64,000 nucleotides of DNA, taken from positions 9,954,553-10,018,552 of the forward strand of contig OX344750.2 of the NCBI GenBank assembly GCA_947034885.2, given 5' to 3'. This stretch comes from Thuidium tamariscinum. Taxonomy: Eukaryota; Streptophyta; Bryopsida; Hypnales; Thuidiaceae. Positions 22,269 to 35,218 of this stretch are shown piece by piece; positions within the stretch are counted from its first letter, which is position 1; the number at the start of each line of letters is the position of its first letter. The notes beneath the pieces are model-generated. The model did not search any database and was not told the DNA's origin. It worked only from the letters and a program-made list of their open reading frames with translations. A program made the position numbers and the translations under genes.

Positions 22269-23278
22269 CTGAAGGACTGTCTTCATGCGGGAAACTGAAG
22301 ATCGTTGTCCTTGCAATTGCTGCATCATGGTGGAGACTACTAACAATTCTTTTCTCGAAATAATCATTAAGCTGGCCATCCAGGACAGATTTTGTGATGG
22401 CAATCGGTTGGTTGGCTGTCGAGTGACTCAGAATTTCATTTATAAATTCATTTGAATTCATTGTGCATTAGTTTGTAGCTGTTCCTGATACTTTAATAAG
22501 CGGATTCGTCCTTGCTCATGCGGCAGATCGACCCGGGCAGATCGATGAGTTAATTTAGTGTGCTGGACTTTTTATGTTGGTAGTATTGGTGTGATGAAGA
22601 CTAGTGAGACTGATAGCAGTCAATTCTTTTCTGAAAGCATTCAAGCTGTATGTCCCTGTGTTAGACTGACTGAGCTTGTTCAATAATAAATTGTCTCTGA
22701 TCGAGATTATTTTTTCCTACACTTATTTGCTAATTTTTTCATTTGATTCTATACGCATGAGTTTGAATAAACGATTGATTTGCTTTACGTACATGCAACA
22801 CTATCATTCGGATTCGCATGAGCTCGAGAATTGGAATCGTTACAGTATGTACCCCATGAGCTAAGCTGAGACCTTGCCTTGATTGCACAGATTCTTTATT
22901 TATTTGAATCACAGGACTGAATTCTGAACAAGGATATGTTCTGCATTTTGCTTTTCTGGGAGGAAAGCATACCCTCCATTGAAACTTGTTGAAAAAAAAC
23001 TACATAAAAGCAACATTGGGATGTTTCAACCACCCGATTGGTTGACACAAAATTCGCAGTTTGTTTTAATTAATAGAAATTCTTTTTTTATGTTGTTTGA
23101 GTGTGCACACCAATGTTGGGAGGATAATAAAATATTAACCTGGACACCAATGTGGAATACCAAGTGACGGAAAAGTATGCATGTATCGAGTGTCAAGGGT
23201 TGTGTTATACAAGTCGATCCTTGGATATTACATGGGCATCACCTTTTTCAATACAAGTAGAACCTCTCTTAGTGTGCA
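22269..23278. other. 3' flank of the Cys-motif gene and spacer
   Basis: The first 400-500 bases are the probable 3' UTR, with AATAAA-type signals near 22684 and 22765. From about 22870 on the sequence is AT-rich and I see nothing further. Confidence 0.5.
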
Positions 23279-24012
23279 CTAAGAATGCAAGAAACACTTG
23301 TACTATTTTCCGTCACAAGCTAAGTGCTGATCTGTTTTTTGGCCATAGATTTTGCAATTTTACTCAAAATGACTCTAGATTTTTAGAGAAGGTATCCGTG
23401 TCTATCATACACTTTGCATAATTTTTTCATAATTTAAAAAAATAGCTTAATACTAAAATGATACTAGTGATTAAATGTCACAAATGAGAATTTGGATGTT
23501 TTTAGTACTAAGGAGTACCTTTTTTTTAATGATTTTGAGATGAAATTTGGATGAGATGGTCTTCTAGTAGACTTACATCTCTCCATATGAGGGATTTTGA
23601 AATAAGTTATTTTTATGTGGTGTGGAAGTCTACAAAGTGAGGTTCTTTCTGCTTGAATTTTGAAACATATAAAATATTATTTTGGTGGGTTTTTTGGTGA
23701 ATGACCATCTCCATAGAATTGTTGCAAATGGTCACTTCTTATTTTTTGTATTTACTTATTTTTACTATTTTTTCTGAATTAAAACATGAAGGTATGTATT
23801 TTCTTGAGGTTTGGCGCTTTTTAAGTTCTCCTACTTAGAGAATTTTTCTATCAGTTTCCTTTGCTGAAAACCTCCATTCTAGAAGTGTATACATTTTTCA
23901 TATTTTTTTAATTTTTTTCAAATTAATTTTCTAATTTTAAAGTACCCCAGAAAAATTCATAAGTATTGTAGTAAAACACAACAAATAGTACCGGTGTTTC
24001 TTGCATTCACCC
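23279..24012 (+). mobile_element. 0.73-kb TIR element, copy 6
   Basis: The left terminal seven bases are degenerate (CTAAGAA in place of GGGTGAA), but TGCAAGAAACACTTGTAC follows. The right end is ..GTGTTTCTTGCATTCACCC. The duplication TGCA at 23275-23278 and 24013-24016 fixes the borders at 734 bp. Same orientation as copy 2. Confidence 0.88.
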
Positions 24013-24016
24013 TGCA

Positions 24017-25066
24017 AGGTGTTGGGACCATGTCCTAACTGAAGAGAGGTTTTTGCATGTTAGAGAGGTACAATGAATGGTCATTTACAAATGTCAACTT
24101 CAAACACTATTTTTTAAAGAATGTTCTTTAGATTGGCTCCACTTATGAACTTTCACTACAAGTTTTGCACTAAGAAGGGGTGCACTACAAGAGGGTCTAC
24201 TTGTACCACTATCAATACTAGATTTATACACACATCAATATTTCTCTCTCTATCTCTCTATATCTATATATACACCAAGGTATCACATTGTCCTTCGACA
24301 TTTGATGAAGTTCTTTTCATCAATAATCCCTTGCATTTAATTTTTGGAATTTCTCTTTCAATATGCTACAACAAAATGAAAATAAAAATAATTCATCACA
24401 AGTTCAATGCCACAAAACAAAGGCCATACACCCCTCCCCCTTGTTGAAGGCTTTCTGAAAAATACCAAAAATGTGGCAAGGGTGACCAAGGGACACACGG
24501 CCCAAGAGATCTCAATGTAACAAACAAGGAAACAAAACAAACAACCTATCTTCAAAGGTATGGATTATCTAATGATATTCCAATGGTGTTAATAAGAGTC
24601 TTCACTTTAGATCCCTAATGGGTGCCCAAAGGGCAATGAGAAGTGACACTAGAAATTAGTACCACACAAAATGCAAGCAAACCATTCAGAAGAAAGAGAG
24701 GCATACGACCTCAACTACGGAAGCAGTCACCGCCAAATTTCCTCTCCAAGAGGAACACATATATAGAACCAGTCATTCGAGGCTTGCAACGTTTACAGGA
24801 AAGTGAAAAATGTGGGAACGTGGTCTCCTTCGATAAGGTGACCGAGGTGTCCACTATCTAGGCCACCACAAGGGCAACATTTCTGGGCATATAGTAAGCG
24901 CGGGACTATGTTACAGTTGCACTACGAGGGAACTGAAGTGCTTTGAAAAATGTAGTGTGTGCGAAGTACATCTAAGGACCAAGATAAGGGTATATACAAA
25001 GAATGGCTCAGTAGAATCTAAATAAATTTTGAAAAGAATCTCGCCACGTCTTGGCTCCACCTCCAG
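24017..25066. other. Spacer with CT/TA microsatellite, 3' side of the FAP-like gene
   Basis: A pyrimidine-rich CTCTCTCTATCTCTCTATAT run at about 24243-24276 is a simple repeat. Frames at 24358-24555 and 24643-24861 are short and unrecognised. The last 150 bases are the probable 3' UTR of the minus-strand gene ending at 25067. Confidence 0.5.
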
Positions 25067-27960
25067 CTAAATTCTTTCCCCTAGAATGCGGGCTAAATTT
25101 GCCCCAATTTCCTGCTTTGCAACTGCAGAGACAGGTGGATCCCCAATGTAGAGATCAAAGAAAGCCTCTGTACACAAGCAAGCCATGTCGAATGTCAGCA
25201 GACTGTTTCCATAAAAGGCTTGAAATGTGAACAAAAATTTGTATCTTGGTTAAAGCATTTCAATCGAGTTGGAAGAACACAAGTGATTGAGAATGGACTT
25301 ACGGCAAAGTGGATGGCTATGAATAACACCCACACGGCGACCCTCAACTGCATTCATAGCATCAGTTAGCCACCGTCAGTAACTCAAAATAACGCTGCAG
25401 GAACGGATGTCCCAGATGCTCAGCCCTCTGCAAACTAATTCCTCATCAAGGAGAAACAGAAATCAATAAATGATATCTGCAACACCATGAGATGAAGAAT
25501 AGGTACTTACTTTCTGTTCGAAGACGCCCACCTGGTTGCCACCGAATGTCAATTGTGCTACCCTGCAATCCATCATAGTATTCACAGTTAAAGGATCATG
25601 GCATACTCTTGGTTCTCCAAAACTTTACGAAGCGACGTGATTATGTATAGATAAATCAGAGATCAAATTAAACCACTTTAGAACACACCTGATAGAGACG
25701 AATATCGTCGGACAAGTAAGAGCAAAATGTCTGCAATCCCTTGTCATTGGCCCCACCTTCTATCTGTAGGTCTCACATATTTTGACATCAATAACTAGAT
25801 CAACGTCACAAAATATAAAAAACCTAAATGAACCTGGTTAATTCAAGGAAAAAATCTGAAAAATAGATTTGAGAATTTGAACGCACAAGGAGGCGAGCAC
25901 GGTTTAGCATATGACCTTTTTCAGTCTGTTCCTAAGAGAATCTTGGAAAGCACTGCAAAAGTACACAAACATTTTTGTGATCCATGATGAAAGAAATCAA
26001 AATGCACATTGCGATTCAAAAAACATTGCAAGAGCGTGAAAAGAATAGTGCAATTTCCTCTAATACAGTGTTATTTTACTATCGAGTCTACACAATAATA
26101 CTAGAACTTAGTATACAAAAATGGACATGGACATGGTGAAGCGGGAAAATGGAACTCACTTGCGGACCATCTCCATCTTCAGGCCTTTGTAATGCACCAC
26201 CAAACGCAGAGTCATCTCTACCTCATGAGGCCTGTAAAACAAGAAGAATTATCAATTGTCATCTTCGAGCACAACGCGAGAAATCGACCCACAAACCACA
26301 GACAGAAGATGGCTACATCGCCGGCCACTACTTCGACTAGTAAGTAGAGATAATTCAACGTAAAAACTGTTCACAAAAAGGGGTGTAGGGAAAAAACAGA
26401 GGTCTAACGGTGGTACTTCAGCTTCTAAACACTACCTGAGAAGATCTTCCAAGATGTCTGGTCGGTTCTTGAGCTCCTCCGCAGTAAAGCCCTTGTACTT
26501 CTCTCCAAGCTGGCCACGCAAGTGATCAGGTTGGACATCTGTCATGTTCAAACGGAACGTCAAATACATCCATGTACACACTTCTGTGCTAGACGAAATC
26601 CTTTGATCTTCCCATTCAGAGGAACTACAGGAAGGGTCACGGTCTTCAATATATCAATGGCAACTACATGTAAGGAAGTCTTGACATGACCAAAAAAAAC
26701 GTCAATTGACACCATTCAGCACCAATCATACAGCACTCAAGAATGGAAGCGCCGAGGAAACTCCTTACAAAGGCCAAATGCGTAAATCTTTATAGATTTG
26801 AACTTCATAATTTCTTTGCTCCGAGCTCCAACGCCAGCCAATATCTGCACAGTTAAAAAGAAAATGTAAAATAAAAATGAATCACCATAAAAACGGTAAA
26901 AACATAAACCCATAATTTTTTAATATTGCATTTCGACACTATCATGTACTAACTTGGCAAACTGAAGGAAACTTCGTGAGCACGATGGCCACAGCGGGTC
27001 ACATAGTCACAACACCCCTGCCAAGAAAATGAATCGTACCTGGCACGAAGGCCTTCCATCGCGAGCTTGGCCATCGATGCTGTTGCAAGAGAGCTGCGTT
27101 GGAAATTCTAAACCTGTTTTAGGCTCTTTGACCGTTCCCAGATAATTAAAGTCCTTTAAGCCAAAGAATGCTCCATCACTAATGTCACCTCTGAAAGCAT
27201 CTTGAACGTCCTGGGACAAAGCAAGAGACCTGGCATGATGCCAAACACATTCTCAGAAATCCAAGAAGAAATGTTAAGTCCAAGTGAAGTTGCAAACAGC
27301 TCCGCATAAGATTCAACAGACACTCAATTTCGCAAGCTACACCCCAATAAATGTACACTTGTGACAAACATTCTAAGATCTTCATCATTTAGAATCCTCA
27401 TCATTGATGGGAACTTACGATGGAGGAAGAATTCCAGCCAGCACAGTAGGCAGTGCCTCAGGGCTCTTCAGCTTGCTCCACCCGCCTTTCAGAACGGATG
27501 AAATCCGAGAAATAAACATTGACGTTAGACCGCCATTGATGGAAATGGAGAAGATTCGAGTCTCAGGGCTAATAGTAATATCTGATACGCTGCTGATTAT
27601 CTTAAGGTCCTTAGATTTTTGGAACTTCTCTTTGCTTTTACGCAGTCGTCGCCTAGACGCTCTGTCACCATGGCTCAGAAGCCGTAAGAATGCCCCAGCG
27701 GCATAAAGAACTGCAGCCATTCCATTTCCAAGCGCAACTTTTCCAGCAATAGGGCTACTAGAGTTTAGAGAGGAAGACGACAATGTTGAAAAGGGCGTCA
27801 CATCTGAGAAGGAACTCTTCAACGAGCTTGAAGCTGAAAACGAATTGGAGGAAGGAGTACCTTCAGCAGGTACTTTAAAAGAAGAAGATGACTGCGACGA
27901 CCCTGGATTGGCAGTGATATTGACTACTAAAGCCCGGAAATCTAGCCACCCTCCCTGCAT
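25067..27960 (-). CDS. Chalcone-isomerase-fold fatty-acid-binding-like protein (FAP type), 10 exons, 430 aa
   Basis: Exons, in coding order: 27960-27419, 27229-27040, 26844-26769, 26538-26436, 26231-26160, 25952-25916, 25763-25689, 25562-25511, 25347-25303, 25167-25067. All junctions are GT-AG, all phases match, and the sum is 1293 bp ending in TAG. Residues 1 to about 190 are a Ser-rich extension with one hydrophobic patch (GMAAVLYAAGAFL). The CHI fold follows: GTVKEPKTGLEFP, LAGVGARSKEIMKFKSIKIYAFGLY, VEMTLRLVVHYKGLKMEMVRN and the closing FFDLYIGD. R252 and Y265 keep the 13-residue spacing of the Arg and Tyr that hold the fatty-acid carboxylate in Arabidopsis FAP1. Plant FAPs are plastid stroma proteins in fatty-acid metabolism; the long extension is nearest FAP2. 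The ATG at 27960 follows an open stretch back to a TAA, so an upstream coding exon cannot be excluded. Isomerase activity is not implied. Confidence 0.88.
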
Positions 27961-28340
27961 TGTGACTCCAGGGGTTTTCACATCAATGTCGAGTGACGGA
28001 GCAATTTAATCGTCTCGGCTCAATCTGCACACATACATGTAAAAAAACGCCTCAGAGAAGTGGACCAAAAAAAACTCGAAATATATACATTACTCACTCA
28101 TAACACTCTTGAAAAGAGCTCATAACAATTCGGGCCAATCTCATAATTGAGATCCGATCCACTGTCTTCTTGACACGTACAAATTCTCTTTCATCCTTAG
28201 TTCACGTATTCTGAAGAGGAGAAGCCTCTTGTATCAATCACAGCAATATCTCCCTAAGATCAACTCCTAAATTAATTAACACAAGTAGAATTAGAATGTA
28301 CTGTACGTTATTGGGTTCCATTATCACGCACACTAATTGA
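27961..28340 (-). promoter_or_regulatory. 5' flank or leader of the FAP-like gene
   Basis: This is a non-coding stretch directly upstream of the first recognised coding exon. A 5' leader or 5' intron is likely; no firm TATA box is seen before the tandem repeats that begin near 28300. Confidence 0.35.
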
Positions 28341-29340
28341 ATCCAAATCACACCTAATATTTCATAGGTTGCCAGATGAACAGTAAGATGGGTGCACAAA
28401 TAGAACAACTCGAGAAACATACGGTATATTAAGATTGAGGAATTCAACACATCATATGACCTAAGGATAGATTTACGTAGACGAAAGTTCAAATGATACC
28501 ACGACGTTGCTTGAAATCCAAATGCGATATCATAATCGTAAATGACATCGCCAAATCTCTCCCACGGCCTATAGTTACAGCTCAGAAAATCACACTAAAG
28601 CTTACACCATAAAGTAACACGGAATGCACAAAAATGTCTACAAATAATGATTCACACTCAACAAACTCCACTGACATCGCCTGATCGAGGACGAAGCATA
28701 ACCTATTTTTTTTATACGATGTCAGATGAACAGTAAAATGGGTGCACTCATAGACCTGCTTAATTAGGTTATGATTCAGGATTTGGACAAACCATCGACC
28801 TAACAATCGATCCACGCAAAACTAACACAATACTACGAAGTCGCTAATACATAAATCAAAAGCAGTCACTCCAAAAAATGTTCGTAGACGACATCGCCAT
28901 ACCACCCTCAATAAATTCCACAGTTCTTCAGTTCAAATAATTCCATTATACCCTCCATCACACTTCAAATCGAAATAAACAAGCAATGCACAAAACATAC
29001 AAAACCAAAACCTTCAATCTCAACATCACCTGATGGAGAACGAATCATACCCTGTTTTTTTATGCGTTGTCAGATGAACAGTAAGATGAGTGCACTCATA
29101 CAATAACGAAATTATGCCACATACCATGAAGTCACTAATACGTGAATCAAAGGCGAATCACTCCAAACATGTCCATAAACGACATCGCTACACCACCCAC
29201 AATTAATCACGCACTTCATCAGCTCCAAAAACCACACAAATCCCGGGATCGGGCTCCAAATCGAACTAAACACCCAATGCACACACAACCAAAACCTCCC
29301 CCCTCGTCAACCTCATCATCACCTGATCGAAGATTTGAAC
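28300..29340. repeat. Tandem repeat of about 350 bp, three units, upstream of the FAP-like gene
   Basis: The phrase CAGATGAACAGTAA occurs at 28373, 28723 and 29071, spacings of 350 and 348. Each is followed by ATGGGTGCAC-like text and, later in the unit, by a GACATCGC phrase. A partial fourth start (CATCACCTGATCGAAG) is seen near 29318. Divergence between units is 15-25 percent by eye. Confidence 0.8.
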
Positions 29341-29966
29341 ACTGAGCTCCCAAATTCAGGGTTAAAGCCCACAACCAAACCCCGCCCTCCTCCGATCGAT
29401 CCCGCCCTTCAGTTAATGCCAGCGCCAATTCCAAATTCCAAAGTCTAAGAGACCTGTGTCCCTGCACCTGAAACAAAGCCCGTCGACAGAGAAGTAGAAG
29501 CTAGCTGTACTGAGTTGACGGACAGCAGGTGAGAGTGTGCCCAGAGTCGTTGATTTTTTTCAAGCAAGATGAGAGGTACGGATGGAATTTGATAGCAGAG
29601 AAAGGCGGGTGGAGGACCAGTGAGAGGAATTGGCGGACAAATAGAGAGCGTGGGGAGTTGGAACGAAGCCTTGTGAGCCCCTCTTTGACGACGGAAAGGC
29701 AGAGCACAGGCAGTCCAGTGGTGGGCGCTTCTTCCGTTGCTTCCTCGTGAATGGACGGCGCTGTGGGAATGGGATCCACGCAAGGAGAGGACCGGGTATC
29801 CGCAAGGGTATCTTGCAATATGCGGCCACGCGATGTATTGTGGAACAACAGTACCGGTATATACTACGGAGTAAATAATTTGAGTTACATACTACGGAGT
29901 ACCGGTAGTCACACCTCTTCAGTCTGAGGCTCTGAGAAGCAGATTCCTTTGAAGTCACACAAATTA
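29341..29966. other. GC-richer block, possible distal promoter or first exon of the FAP-like gene
   Basis: Overlapping frames occur on both strands but none has a domain. On the minus strand GTATATACC near 29861 could be a TATA box for a long leader of the FAP-like gene. The phrase ATACTACGGAGTA occurs twice (about 29869 and 29889). Confidence 0.4.
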
Positions 29967-30570
29967 GGGGAGGAGGCTCATAAACCGCTCATCTAAGGGG
30001 TGGTCCGCCTTTTTCATGTATTTGTTTGGATGGTAATATTTTTCACTCATTGCTCAGTGAAAGAGAAATAAACGAGGAATCTAACACAAGTTGTTTCATA
30101 TTTTTTGAAGCATTATTGAATTAGTTATGAATTTTCAAACACAGTTTGGTATAGGGCCCTATCTGTGATTAGTAGGCCTTGCAAACCCATGCATGTGCAG
30201 TTTGAAAAAAAATCTGGCTTGCTTCAAAAACTAGTACTGCAACATGTAAAAAGTAATAGCATTTGTTTCTAAAAGTGTTCCTTTCTAAAACGGAAATCAA
30301 TATTTGAATAAATCATTATTTCAGATTTTTGAACACTTGAAAGAAGGTACTTCAACAACTAATTCTTATTTTAAATATAATCAGAAAACACCTAACCACT
30401 TAGTTGAAAATGAAGCCATTGGGACTCTGAAACCATCCATTCAATTAGCAAAAACCAAATCTTAGCATGCTTCAATGTAATCCACAAATCATTTTTTGAC
30501 AATCAACTATCCATTTCAGAGCCTCCTAATGGACAGGTGCAAAAGCCTAAGCGTTTTATGAGCCCTCTCC
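29967..30570. mobile_element. TIR element, about 0.6 kb, GGAGG-GGCTCATAAA ends
   Basis: Left GGAGGAGGCTCATAAACCGC and right GCGTTTTATGAGCCCTCTCC are inverted repeats. The target duplication is unclear (TA on each side is possible). Part of the interior (30059-30145) resembles 57547-57635, so the family is dispersed. Confidence 0.6.
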
Positions 30571-33500
30571 TATAGTGAGAGAAAAAAGGAACCAATGGCA
30601 TGCTATCCCAGAAGGAGATGCAATAGTAAAGTTATTTTTTTCTAGTGAACATTTGAGATTGTCTGAATTTTGACCTCTCTTTGTCCCTCCCTCCAAAATT
30701 TGGCCTATGCAATGAGGCTAGAAGTGGGGACACTAGTTCAAAAAAAACACCTATGCGATCCCCTTTTTTGCTATTCGAAGCAATTCTCAAGGAATTTCTT
30801 ATACGCAAAGTTGGATGGGAGCCAACCAAACTAAAGAATTCCTAAAGAAAGTTTTTCTTGGGAACATTTCTTCACCTACGAAGGAAAAGAAATGGCACTC
30901 ACAATTCTTGTGGACACTAAATTGTGCCTACCACAAACTACCAAACAAGAAACATTGCATGTACATTCTCTAAGAATTGCAATTGTACAAAAGATGATGT
31001 AACAACCCTAGTCTAGCTACACTAAATAGTGAATTTAGGTTGCCTTTGCAATTAGGTTTTTATCCCAAGAAAGTAACTCTAAAATCCATCAAAGTCAACT
31101 AATATTTCTACAAATACTTTCCTTTGTACTTATAGAGGTTTATGAGTTCCAACTACATCAATAACTAATTCAAAAGTAGTGCATTCTTGTACAGTAACAT
31201 AAATATTTATATAGTGTAGAATGTTGAGAAATTAGTGAGGGGCAACTAATTTCACTATTTTGTGTAGATTATTGAGTTGTATCAATATTCCAATTTTATT
31301 TTGTTGTAATAGTGATATTCATTTTCAAGGTGATGTAATTTTTCTTCCATTCAATGAAACAAATTAATAAAGTTTATCTATGTGACACTACTTGTAATAT
31401 GAAATAATTGGTATCAACTACAAAAAAAAATGTATTCTAGAGATATGTTTCAATGCACAACATTGATAATCATCAATTTTCAAAACATTTAGTATTTTTT
31501 TAAATTTAGATTACTAAATACAAAAAATAATGAAATTGGGTTGCCTTCACAATTCAATTGTTTTATCTACAACAATTACTTGATGAGTCATTACTTACCC
31601 ACATGGAGGTGCATGTGACTCTCTAAACCCAAGTCAAGAACTTGTGCATAAAACTATGCAATGTAAATAGTCATTAAAGGAGATTTGGCTTCAAACAAGA
31701 CTATTAGTTCATACATAGTGGACACTTGTGGACACTATATGTAGTAGGCCTACTTGTTTTTGTTTTGTTAATATCTAAGTTTTTGTAGCAAGTGGGTTGA
31801 TTTGGTGGTTAGATTATCTAGTTATGGTATAAATATGGATCAATAGCTTAAGTTTTCTAAGTTGGTAGTTTGATAGTCTAGTTGGACAATAGTTTAGTCA
31901 AATAGGATGAAATTCCAATAGGTTGATGATTTTGGTAAGTAAAAATGGTTGCTATGGTTAGTAGTTGTGTCTCCTCGTTTTCCTATTAGATTGGGAATTT
32001 CAATTGGAAATCCACCCACTGTTGAATGAAGTCCGGTGCGAGTCCCAGTCGGGGAGGCTGGTATTTTGATTTTATTTGTGATTTCCCAATTGGGAAGTGT
32101 GTCTGTGATCCAATGTTGGATCGGTGTGAGTGTTTGAGTCAATGTCCTAGTCGAAACGTATATGTGCCAGTGTATGGCTGTGTATTGATGTGTAGAAGCT
32201 TGAAGATTTTAATTTAAATTATCCAAGTCAGGGGTGAGCTTGGAGGAGTGTGATTTAATGACAAGATTTGTGAGAGTCAGTGCTTAAAAAGATTGTGTGT
32301 TATAGGACGCAAGCAAGATGAGATTGTGTGTGGCCTAATTGAAGATGATTAGAGTTTTAATAGATAGAATGATCATGAGTTTTTGAAAATGAACAAAAAT
32401 TGTTAAATTTGTAAAGGTGATGTGATCATCAATTTAGAATGAATAAGGAAATATATTTTTAGCCAAGATGGATTGTTTATCGTATTTGATGTGATGAATG
32501 TTGAATCATGTGTATTAGATTAATTGAGCAATCAAGTTGGATTTGTAGTGTCGTTGTAATAATGTTCTTGGTGATGAAATTCTAAATTAGATTAACCTAT
32601 TAGCATGAATTTCCTACTTGACCGTCTCCCTAGGAACGAATCATACTATTAGCCTTGGGGTTGTTTAATTTAATTATTAGCTCCAAAGCTTATCTACACT
32701 ATACCATTGTAGGATCTAATGTGGTTGGTTGATGGCCATATTTGATAGTAGTAAGCCATTCCCTCACTATTGCAGGAACAACATAAAGAATTGGCTTGAA
32801 TCGGCCCTCTATTTCCTTAAATCTCCTCTAATGTCTTGCGTCATTGCATCCTTTTATAGTACTAGAACATATTTGTATAGTATGGAATAGAATGTTGATT
32901 AAATTAGTGAGGGGAAATCTAATTTTATTATTTTGTATTAAGCTTTAGTATACAATTACATACAATCATCATTAGAGGAGATTTTGGATTCCTAGATTCT
33001 AGGTTCAGTAAGAACACTACCATAAAAAAATTTTAAATTTAAAGATAAAAATGAAATTTGGTAACACTAGTTTTGTACCTCACTAATAAGATAAATCATT
33101 GCACTTGTAACCATCTAAGTTCTTTAGATACAAAATCTAGAACTCAATATATTGGTTTTTGATTGTTTAGATAGAAAAGAATTTGGTGGTGCAAATTTGA
33201 TCCTTTTACCAAGCATCAATGTTGGAATTTTTCTTAATTTTTGAAATGTTCATTTAGATAACTCAACTTTTTAACACTAAAATTTTAAATGACTGAGAAC
33301 ATGTCTTATTTACATATAAATTTATTTCTTCATCCATCTAAATGTTAATGAAATCTTGTGTTGATCCATTTATATTCTAAGATGTAGATTTTGAAAATTC
33401 ATCTCTATAAATATTTTACAGTTCAATAAGCATAAATATTTTTTTCTTGTAAAAAGAACTTTTTTAGTGCAAAAGTTGGAGTCTCAATTTTAACTTCAAA

Positions 33501-33932
33501 AGTGCATCAAATAAAAATATTTAAAACCATATATTTAAAAGTTAACATTCTAAACTTTCAATAAACTAAAGAATACTCAATTTGCAAGTACTCAATTTGT
33601 AATCAATTTTTGAAAAGAATTTCAAATTTTGGTTCAAAATTCTTTCAAATATTCTTGGGCTATTTCAAATGTATGGAAGTGATCTTTAAATCATAATTTA
33701 CAGCTTTTGTTTGAAGTTCACAATGAAATTCTTCTTCTTTGGTGCACTTTATAACACATCCATTCATTTACATTATATGAGTAAAGAAATTTTATTAGTG
33801 TCATATCATCTATTATATTGCTTTTTAACATTGGTAGTTGGCACTTAATGTTTAATGTAGATGAGGTAGTGTCCCATAAATTAAAGCGCTTGTCTCCTTG
33901 AAATTATCCCTAAAAAATGGTTGTATTTTGAA
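30571..33932. other. 3.3-kb AT-rich spacer, nothing recognised
   Basis: No gene, RNA gene or element with clear ends was found. A short inverted pair (AATTTCAATTGGAAATC against GATTTCCCAATTGGGA) lies near 31994-32096 around a GC-richer patch. Confidence 0.5.
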
Positions 33933-35218
33933 GTACCAATCAAAATGGCATTTTTGGATCCATAATGAAAAAAATTTCAATTCTACTAACTTTGATAGCC
34001 TCTCGAGAGCTCAAAAATTAATATCTTACTATGATTTCTTACAACATCATTAAATTAATAACATGCATGCCAAATTTCAAGGCCAAGAGATTTACACAAA
34101 AAAAGATATTCAAAATCTACCAACATGTGTAGCAATGAAAAACATTTCACTACTTTCAACTTTGACACCCTTCCAAGGATTGAATTGTTTTTTGCCATGA
34201 AATTTTTGGCATGAAATAAACTCTATGTTACTGATATGTGTGAAAATTTCCAAGTCAAAAGATTAATTTAAAAAAAGATATTCAAAATCTCCCAACATGT
34301 ATAGTTTTGAGAATTTTTTTACAATTGCCAACTTTGACGCCTTCCCAAGGGCTGAAAAATTGGTTTTATACCATGAATTTTCTTATGTTAAGTCATCTCT
34401 ATATTGATGACATGTGTTATAAATTTCAAGTTAAAATGAATTTCCCAAAATAAGATATTCAAAATCTCCCAACATGTGTAGTCGTGAGGATGAGTTTTTG
34501 AGCCCTTAGTATTGTGTCATTTTGTGAGTCAAAGTTTGACACGGATGTAAAACTCATCTTGATAACTACACATGTTGAGAAATTTTGAATACTTTTTTTA
34601 GGTTAGTCTTTTGAACTTGAAATTTGGAACATATATTATCAACATAGAGATGATCTCATGCAAAGAATTTCATGGTAAATAGACAAATTTTCAACCCTTG
34701 GGAGGGTGTCAAAGTTGGCAATAGTGAAAATTTCTTAGAGCTATACATATTAAGAGATTTTGGATATCTTCTTTTTGGAAATTCATTTGAACTTGAAATT
34801 TATAACACATGTTATCAATATAGAGATGAATTCACATAAGAAAAATTCATGGTATGAAACCAATTTTTCAGACCTTAGGAAGGCGTCAAAGTTGGCAATT
34901 GTAAAAAAATTCTCAAAACTATACATGTTGGGAGATTTCAAATATCTTTTTTTAAATCAATCTTTTGACTTAGAAATTTTTACACATATTAATAACATAG
35001 AGTTTATTTCATGCCAAAAATTTCATGGCAAAAAACAATTCAATCCTTGAAAGGGTGTCAAAGTTGAAAGTAGTGAAATGTTTTTCACCACTATATATGT
35101 TGGTAGATTTTGAATATCATAGTAAGATATTAATTTTTGAGCTCTTGAGAGGCTATCAAAGTTAGTAGAATTGAAATTTTTTTCAATGTAGATCCAAAAA
35201 TGCCATTTTGATTGACCC
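33933..35218. mobile_element. Foldback element, 1.29 kb, arms built of about 175-bp repeats
   Basis: The arms, about 33933-34500 and 34549-35218, are inverted copies; outer ends contain CAATCAAAATGGCATTTTTG and its complement. Inside each arm a unit recurs with the phrase CAACATGTRTAG (34121, 34293, 34470 in the left arm). The central loop holds AGCCCTTAGTATTGTGTCAT and is about 50 bases long. Long inverted arms made of tandem units are the mark of Foldback-type transposons. No coding frame. A truncated relative is at 47377-48034. Confidence 0.8.

Noticed and set aside
21858..22461. Minus-strand frames of about 180 codons over the Cys-motif gene
   Set aside because: They lie antisense to a frame with a conserved internal repeat and a promoter, and show no domain.
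25372..25430. Alternative exon of the FAP-like gene after exon 8
   Set aside because: Both possible acceptors there lead to in-frame stops; the exon at 25347-25303 keeps phase and restores the family motif.
31981..32100. GC-rich patch with GGTGCGAGTCCCAGTC considered as a tRNA
   Set aside because: No cloverleaf arms or T-loop consensus could be drawn.
33933..35218. Regular repeats considered as a CRISPR array
   Set aside because: Units are about 175 bp, diverged and inverted between arms in a plant genome; a foldback transposon explains them.
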